Positions 59,135 through 64,000 of a DNA stretch of 64,000 bases are shown here, one piece after another. The notes beneath the pieces are model-generated. The model worked only from the letters and a program-made list of their open reading frames with translations. It had not been told where the DNA came from and made no database searches. The stretch is from positions 62,001 to 126,000 of the forward strand of contig ONDS01000002.1 of the NCBI GenBank assembly GCA_900316685.1, read 5' to 3'. Within the stretch, counting starts at the first letter, position 1, and each line of letters begins with the position of its first letter. Source of the stretch: an uncultured Prevotellaceae bacterium. Lineage in GTDB: Bacteria > Bacteroidota > Bacteroidia > Bacteroidales > Bacteroidaceae. A program made the position numbers and the translations under genes.

Positions 59135-60127
59135 ATGGCTGTTACAATAGCTGACATACAGAAACTTCGTAAGATGACCGGTGCCGGTCTCGCCGACTGC
59201 AAGAAGGCGCTCACCGAGGCCGAAGGCGATATCGAAAAGGCCATCGAGCTGGTGCGCCAGCGTGGCTTGGCCATCGCCGCCAAACGTTCCGACCGCGAAA
59301 CCTCCAACGGTTGCGTGCTCGTCAAGGTGGAGGAGGGCTTCGGCGCCATGATAGCCCTGAAGTGCGAGACCGATTTCGTGGCCAATGGCAAAGACTTCAT
59401 CGCACTCACACAATCCATTCTCGACGCCGCCGTGGAGAACCGCTGCAAGAGCATCGAGGAGGTGAAGGAACTCGCCCTCGCCGACGGACAGAAGGTGGCC
59501 GACGCTGTGGTCCAGCGTTCAGGTATCACGGGTGAGAAGATGGAACTCGATGGCTATCTCTTCATCGAGGGCGACAACATCTACGCCTACAACCACCAGA
59601 ACAAGAACCTCCTCTGCGCCATGGTGCAGCTGAACAAAGCGGCCGAGGAGCAGGGACACAACCTGACGCTCCAGGTGGCCAACACCAACCCGCTGGGTCT
59701 CGACGTCGACAGCATCCCCGAGTCGGTCAAGGAGAGCGAGCTCAAGGTGGCTATCGAGAAGACCAAGCAGGAGCAGGTGCAGAAGGCCGTGGAGGCTGCC
59801 CTGAAGAAAGCAGGCTTCAACCTCTATATCGCTGAGAACGAGGAGCACCTCGCCGAGGGTATCGCCAAGAAGGAGATCACCGAGGAGCAGGCTCAGGAGA
59901 TTCGCGACCTGAAGGTGCGCGTGGCTGAGGAGAAAGCCGCCAACCTGCCCGAACAGATGGTGCAGAACATCGCTCAGGGTCGTCTGCAGAAATTCTTCAA
60001 GGATTCCTGCCTCGTGAAACAGGAGTATATCTGGGATACCAAGATGAGCGTGGCCGACTACCTCAAGAGTGCCGACAAGGAACTCAAGGTGCTCGACTTC
60101 AAGCGTTTCACCCTGCGCGCCGAGTAA
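59135..60127 (+). CDS. tsf: Elongation factor Ts
   Basis: 330 residues, nucleotide exchange factor for EF-Tu. UBA-like N-terminus KLRKMTGAGLADCKKALTEA, the TDFVA motif in CETDFVANGKDF, and DSCLVKQEYIWDTKMSV near the end. The longer form (330 against ~283 in E. coli) is usual for Bacteroidetes. Followed by a terminator. Confidence 0.98.
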   Translation: MAVTIADIQKLRKMTGAGLADCKKALTEAEGDIEKAIELVRQRGLAIAAKRSDRETSNGCVLVKVEEGFGAMIALKCETDFVANGKDFIALTQSILDAAVENRCKSIEEVKELALADGQKVADAVVQRSGITGEKMELDGYLFIEGDNIYAYNHQNKNLLCAMVQLNKAAEEQGHNLTLQVANTNPLGLDVDSIPESVKESELKVAIEKTKQEQVQKAVEAALKKAGFNLYIAENEEHLAEGIAKKEITEEQAQEIRDLKVRVAEEKAANLPEQMVQNIAQGRLQKFFKDSCLVKQEYIWDTKMSVADYLKSADKELKVLDFKRFTLRAE

Positions 60128-60148
60128 TTCCTTACGGATAAACACTAT

Positions 60149-60186
60149 AAAAAGCATGCATCGCACCACGGTGCATGCTTTTTTCT
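60149..60186 (+). terminator. Intrinsic terminator after tsf
   Basis: AAAGCATGCA pairs with TGCATGCTTT; T-tract follows. Confidence 0.9.
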
Positions 60187-60205
60187 TTTTAGGAGTTGAA
60201 AAGGA

Positions 60206-60823
60206 ATGAAAATCTTTGCCATAGGGATGAACTATCCCGCACACAATAAAGAGCAAGATGTTACGTTATTGAATAACGGAGAACCTGTGCTTTACACCAA
60301 ACCCGACTCCGCACTGCTCAAAAACCGTAAGCCCTTCTTCCTGCCCGACGAACTGGGTAGGGTGGAGGCACAGGCCGAACTAGTGGTGCGAATCAACAGG
60401 TTGGGAAAGGGGATTCCCGAGCGCTTCGCCCATCGCTATTACGATGCGTTCACCGTGGGCGTCAACTTCGTGGCGGTCGACCTGTTGCAGCGCCTTCGAC
60501 GGCAGGGCCTGCCGTGGGACAGCGCAGTGGGCTTCGACGGCGCGGCGGTTTTGGGCGACTGGGTGGAGAAAGACCTGCTGCCGGCTGTCGGCGACCTCTC
60601 CTTCGCGCTCCATATCAATGGACGGGTCATGCAAGAGGGCCATGTGGCGCAGATGCGGTGTCATGTCGACGCTCTGATAGCTTACATCAGCCGTTACGTG
60701 ACGCTCCGCACCGGCGATATCCTCTTTACGGGAACTCCCTCATCGGCTCCCGCCGTGGCCGTCGACGACCAGGTGGAGGGCTATCTGCAGGGCAACAGGG
60801 TCTTGCTGTTCAATGTGAAATAG
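60206..60823 (+). CDS. Fumarylacetoacetate hydrolase-family protein
   Basis: 205-residue member of the FAH/YcgM fold. Metal ligands by family pattern: E and E in VEAQAELVVRINRLGKG and D of FDGAAVLGDW; also DILFTGTPSSA. Members act as acylpyruvase, hydratase or oxaloacetate tautomerase/decarboxylase, so the substrate stays open. Five bases before porU; probably one transcript, a pairing seen in Bacteroidales. Confidence 0.88.
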   Translation: MKIFAIGMNYPAHNKEQDVTLLNNGEPVLYTKPDSALLKNRKPFFLPDELGRVEAQAELVVRINRLGKGIPERFAHRYYDAFTVGVNFVAVDLLQRLRRQGLPWDSAVGFDGAAVLGDWVEKDLLPAVGDLSFALHINGRVMQEGHVAQMRCHVDALIAYISRYVTLRTGDILFTGTPSSAPAVAVDDQVEGYLQGNRVLLFNVK

Positions 60824-60828
60824 TTTCT

Positions 60829-63800
60829 ATGCGTAAGTCATTGCGATATATCTTTACGGCGTGGCTCTTGTTGTGCGGCTTGCAGGCAAGTGCCCAACGC
60901 TTCTTCAACCTCACGGCCGAGGAGGTGAGCATCGATAGTGTCTTGCCTCGTTTCGCCTGCTCCATACCCTTGGGTGCCCATTTCGCCGACTCCATCTACC
61001 GGGTGAGCATCGACTATCCTGAGTTCATACCCATGAGCGAGCGCGACAAGCGGGAATATCGGCGCATCACGCAGAACGCGTTGCCTGAGATGCCGCAGGT
61101 GGAACAGCATGTGGTGGTCGACAGGAAGAAAGGGGCGCTGGAGGTGTCGTTCGTGCCGCTGGTGCACCGCGATGGCAAAGACCTCATCTTGGTGAGTTTC
61201 ATGATACGTGTCGAGGCGGAGCCGAGAAACACGCCTAGGCGTGCCCCGGCGTTGGCTGCATCACAGGCCGCTCGCTATGCCGAGCATTCGGTGTTGCAGT
61301 CGGGCCGGTGGGCGAAGATACAGGTACCCGCCACTGGGGTCTACCAACTCACCGCCGAGGTGATATCCAAGGCGGGATTCTCCGACATGAGCCGGGTGCG
61401 TATCTATGGATATGGGGGCAACCTGCAGAACGAACAGCTCGTAGGCAGCGAACTACAGGCACTCGACGACCTGAAGGAGGTGCCCTCGTGCATGGTCAAC
61501 GGCCGACGCCTCTTCCATGCCAAGGGACCCGTGCATTGGAAAGAGCGGTCCGATATACGCACGCGCAATCCCTATTCCAACAGCGGATGCTACTTTATCA
61601 CCGAACTGGAGGGCGAACCGCTGATGGTCGACAGCGCGGCTTTCGTGTCAGCCTTCTATCCCGCCAACAGCGATTACCACACCTTGCACGAGGTGGACAA
61701 CTTCTCATGGTTCTACGGCGGGCGCAACCTCTTCGAGAACACTCCCATCAACTTAGGCGCATCGAAGGACTATACTGTGGCCGCACCTAATGGCGCAGCC
61801 TCCTCTGGCAAGGTCAGGGTTAGGGTGAGCGCAGGGTCCACCAGCGTGGCGCAGGTGTCGGTCAATGGCGAGGTGTTGGGCACGCTGAGGATGACCCTCG
61901 GCGACCATAGTTATGGCGACATGGCACTGGGCACCTACAACGTCGAGCTGCAACCATCCAACACCATCACCATCACCACTCTCAGTGGCGGACCGGTAAG
62001 GCTCGATTTCATCGACATAGAGACGGAGACCCCTCGGGCCGAGCCTCGGTTGAGTGGCTCCTTCCCGGCTGCGGAATATATGTACAACATCACCAACCAG
62101 GACCACCATGCCGACGGCTTCGCCGATATGGTGATCATCATACCCACCACGCAGACGTGGCTGGCTCAGGCCCAACGGTTGGCGGATTACCATGCCCGGC
62201 ATGACGGCATGAGGGTCAATATTGTGCCGGCTGATGAACTGTTCAATGAGTTCTCCTCGGGCACTCCCGATGCCAACGCTTACCGGCGTTACCTTAAAAT
62301 GCTCTACGACAGGGCTGAAACCCAGTCCGACATGCCTTCCTACCTGTTGCTCTTCGGCGATTGCTATTGGGACAACCGAATGGTCACCTCGTCGACCAAG
62401 GGGCTCTCCCCCGACGACTTCCTGCTGTGCTTCGAGAGCGAGAACTCTTTCAGCACCACCGACTGCTTTGTCGACGACGGCTTCTTCTGCCTCCTCGACG
62501 ATGGAGAGGGGTCGAGCATACTCACCAGCGACAAACTGGATGTGGCGGTGGGACGGTTCCCCGTCCGCACGGAGGACCAGGCGCGTGTGGTGGTCGACAA
62601 GAGTATCAACTACATGGACAACAAGGATGCTGGCGACTGGCAGAACACCATCATGTTCATGGCTGATGACGGCAACAACAACCTCCACATGACGGATGTA
62701 AACCAGGTGGCCAACTATATCGAGGGCCTCTATCCGGGCTTCTATTGCAAGAAAGTGATGTGGGATGCTTATAAGATGGTGGCGTCGGCCACAGGAAACT
62801 CCTACCCGGAAGTGACCGACATCATCAAGCAGCAGCAACAGCAGGGAGCACTCATCATGGACTATGGCGGCCATGGCTCGGAAATCAGCATCTCTCACGA
62901 GAGGGTGCTCAAACTGGCTGATTTCCAGGCTTTCAGTAATACGCACATGCCGCTGTGGATTACAGCTTCGTGTGATGTGATGCCCTTTGACGGTCCTACG
63001 GCGAACATCGGCGAGGAATGTCTGCTCAACAGCCGTGGAGGCTCCATGGCGTTCTTCGGCACCACACGCACGGTATGGACCAACTACAACAAAGTCATCA
63101 ACCGCGCCTTCCTGCGCTATGTGCTCAGCACCGTCGATGGCAAACCCATCACGCTCGGCGAGGCGCAACGGCTGACGAAGAATCACCTCATCACCTCGGG
63201 CGAAGACCTCACCGCCAACAAACTGCAATATTCGCTGCTCGGCGACCCGGCCCTGGCGCTCAACCGACCCATGGCGAAGATAGTGGTCGACAGTATCAAT
63301 GGCATGAAGGCCGATGCCGCTGCCATCACTAATCTGGCGGGGGGCTCGGTGGCTCGTGTGACGGGACATGTGGAAACACAGGGAGTCCTTGACAGTGACT
63401 TCAACGGGATGGTGACGGTGGTGGTGCGCGACACCAAGGAGACCATCACTTGCAACCTGAACCCTTCTTCCGAAGCCACCACGCCGTTCTCCTTCGAGGA
63501 TAGGCAGAATGTGCTGTTCAACGGTGCCGACAGCGTGAGGGCAGGACGCTTCGCCTTCACCTTCGCCGTACCCATGGACATCAACTATGAGGAGGGCACG
63601 GGTGCGATGACCTTCTTCGCACTCAACAGCGACAAGAGCCGCTCGGCCAATGGCAACTTCGAACGGTTCTACGTCAATGGCAGCACTTCGACACCCAACG
63701 ACTCCATCGGACCGTCTATCTATTGCTACCTCAATTCGCCCTCGTTCATCAATGGCGGAAAGGTGAACAGCACACCGTATTTCGTGGCACAGGTGACCGA

Positions 63801-64000
63801 CAAGGATGGTGTGAACGCCTCGGGAACGGGCATAGGCCACGACCTGGAACTCATTATCGATGGGGAGATGGCGCGTACCTATATACTCAACGACCATTTT
63901 ACCTACGACTTCGGCACCTATACCAGCGGACAGACCTATTACAACATACCGGAATTGTCGGCGGGCATGCACCGACTGAAATTCAGGGCTTGGGACATCC
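60829..64000 (+). CDS. porU: Type IX secretion sortase PorU, 3' end outside window
   Basis: First 1057 codons. Signal peptide MRKSLRYIFTAWLLLCGLQA, then an N-terminal pro-region and the gingipain-like C25 peptidase domain with catalytic H682 (DYGGHGSEISI) and C715 (TASCDVMPFD), followed by beta-domains. PorU cleaves the C-terminal sorting domain of type IX cargo and attaches cargo to A-LPS at the cell surface. The family is usually about 1100-1250 residues, so 50-200 residues are missing at the window end. Confidence 0.95.
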   Translation, partial: MRKSLRYIFTAWLLLCGLQASAQRFFNLTAEEVSIDSVLPRFACSIPLGAHFADSIYRVSIDYPEFIPMSERDKREYRRITQNALPEMPQVEQHVVVDRKKGALEVSFVPLVHRDGKDLILVSFMIRVEAEPRNTPRRAPALAASQAARYAEHSVLQSGRWAKIQVPATGVYQLTAEVISKAGFSDMSRVRIYGYGGNLQNEQLVGSELQALDDLKEVPSCMVNGRRLFHAKGPVHWKERSDIRTRNPYSNSGCYFITELEGEPLMVDSAAFVSAFYPANSDYHTLHEVDNFSWFYGGRNLFENTPINLGASKDYTVAAPNGAASSGKVRVRVSAGSTSVAQVSVNGEVLGTLRMTLGDHSYGDMALGTYNVELQPSNTITITTLSGGPVRLDFIDIETETPRAEPRLSGSFPAAEYMYNITNQDHHADGFADMVIIIPTTQTWLAQAQRLADYHARHDGMRVNIVPADELFNEFSSGTPDANAYRRYLKMLYDRAETQSDMPSYLLLFGDCYWDNRMVTSSTKGLSPDDFLLCFESENSFSTTDCFVDDGFFCLLDDGEGSSILTSDKLDVAVGRFPVRTEDQARVVVDKSINYMDNKDAGDWQNTIMFMADDGNNNLHMTDVNQVANYIEGLYPGFYCKKVMWDAYKMVASATGNSYPEVTDIIKQQQQQGALIMDYGGHGSEISISHERVLKLADFQAFSNTHMPLWITASCDVMPFDGPTANIGEECLLNSRGGSMAFFGTTRTVWTNYNKVINRAFLRYVLSTVDGKPITLGEAQRLTKNHLITSGEDLTANKLQYSLLGDPALALNRPMAKIVVDSINGMKADAAAITNLAGGSVARVTGHVETQGVLDSDFNGMVTVVVRDTKETITCNLNPSSEATTPFSFEDRQNVLFNGADSVRAGRFAFTFAVPMDINYEEGTGAMTFFALNSDKSRSANGNFERFYVNGSTSTPNDSIGPSIYCYLNSPSFINGGKVNSTPYFVAQVTDKDGVNASGTGIGHDLELIIDGEMARTYILNDHFTYDFGTYTSGQTYYNIPELSAGMHRLKFRAWDI

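Noticed and set aside
61753-63972. 739-codon open frame on the minus strand
   Set aside because: It lies wholly opposite porU, whose signal peptide and C25 catalytic motifs are clear; the antisense product is His/Val-rich without any domain.
1-64000. tRNA, rRNA or tmRNA genes
   Set aside because: No cloverleaf with a GGTTCRA-type arm, rRNA core or tmRNA end was seen by eye; a tRNAscan/Infernal run would settle it.

Overview
The window looks like a chromosomal segment of a Bacteroidales bacterium, most likely Prevotella in the broad sense. The reasons are Bacteroidetes-type promoters (-7 box TAnnTTTG) in front of most genes, start codons often 10-20 bases behind that box with little Shine-Dalgarno sequence, a type IX secretion sortase gene (porU), a diaminopimelate dehydrogenase, and the order rplM-rpsI-rpsB-tsf. 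Housekeeping genes are GC-rich; several accessory blocks are visibly AT-rich. No tRNA, rRNA, CRISPR array or complete insertion sequence was seen.

Layout. 1-1787: the 5' part of a GH31 glycosidase gene. 2310-12222: a defence-type island on the + strand, consisting of a type III-like methyltransferase (Mod), a toxin-antitoxin pair lodged in the opposite direction, a type III-like restriction helicase/nuclease (Res), then an AT-rich block of five tightly packed genes: a 72-residue protein, a DndD/Rad50-like coiled-coil ATPase, a HerA/FtsK-type ATPase whose N-terminus recalls DndE, and two proteins that share an N-terminal domain but carry different C-terminal domains. This is the best candidate for a little-described system. 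12372-13583: an AAA/DUF4143 ATPase. 14095-30796: mostly ordinary genes (secreted nuclease, Nif3-like protein, zinc-ribbon protein, DnaJ/TerB protein, holA, XRE regulator, pyrK-pyrD, aroC, slyD, rsmA, fRMsr, frr, rsgA, a beta-propeller protein) with small-protein and small-RNA candidates between them.

31013-35625: a second accessory cassette, an AAA ATPase plus a TPR-CHAT protease-like protein, bracketed on both sides by copies of the same 52-bp palindromic repeat. 35743-48765: a DIP1984-type protein, a candidate structured RNA, a PHP phosphatase, an aldose epimerase-like protein, mnmA, two truncated genes joined at a rearrangement point, and the left-reading cluster lysS-gpsA-(novel fusion gene)-pgi-HAD phosphatase. 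49390-53631: menaquinone genes (hotdog thioesterase, menF, menD, menB). 53780-56478: FMN-binding protein, ddh, and a PD-(D/E)XK protein with eight identical 7-residue repeats. 56598-56807: an orphan 3' fragment that looks like the variable region of a diversity-generating-retroelement target. 57125-60127: rplM-rpsI-rpsB-tsf; then a FAH-family gene and the first 1057 codons of porU.

Intergenic DNA is rich in dispersed repeats of several families (GTTTAGTGTTGAG-type low-complexity tracts, a two-hairpin GGGGCAAGCC element, a GTAGGGGC element, a GGACAAT palindrome). A short G/C-rich palindrome is also inserted in frame inside two accessory genes.
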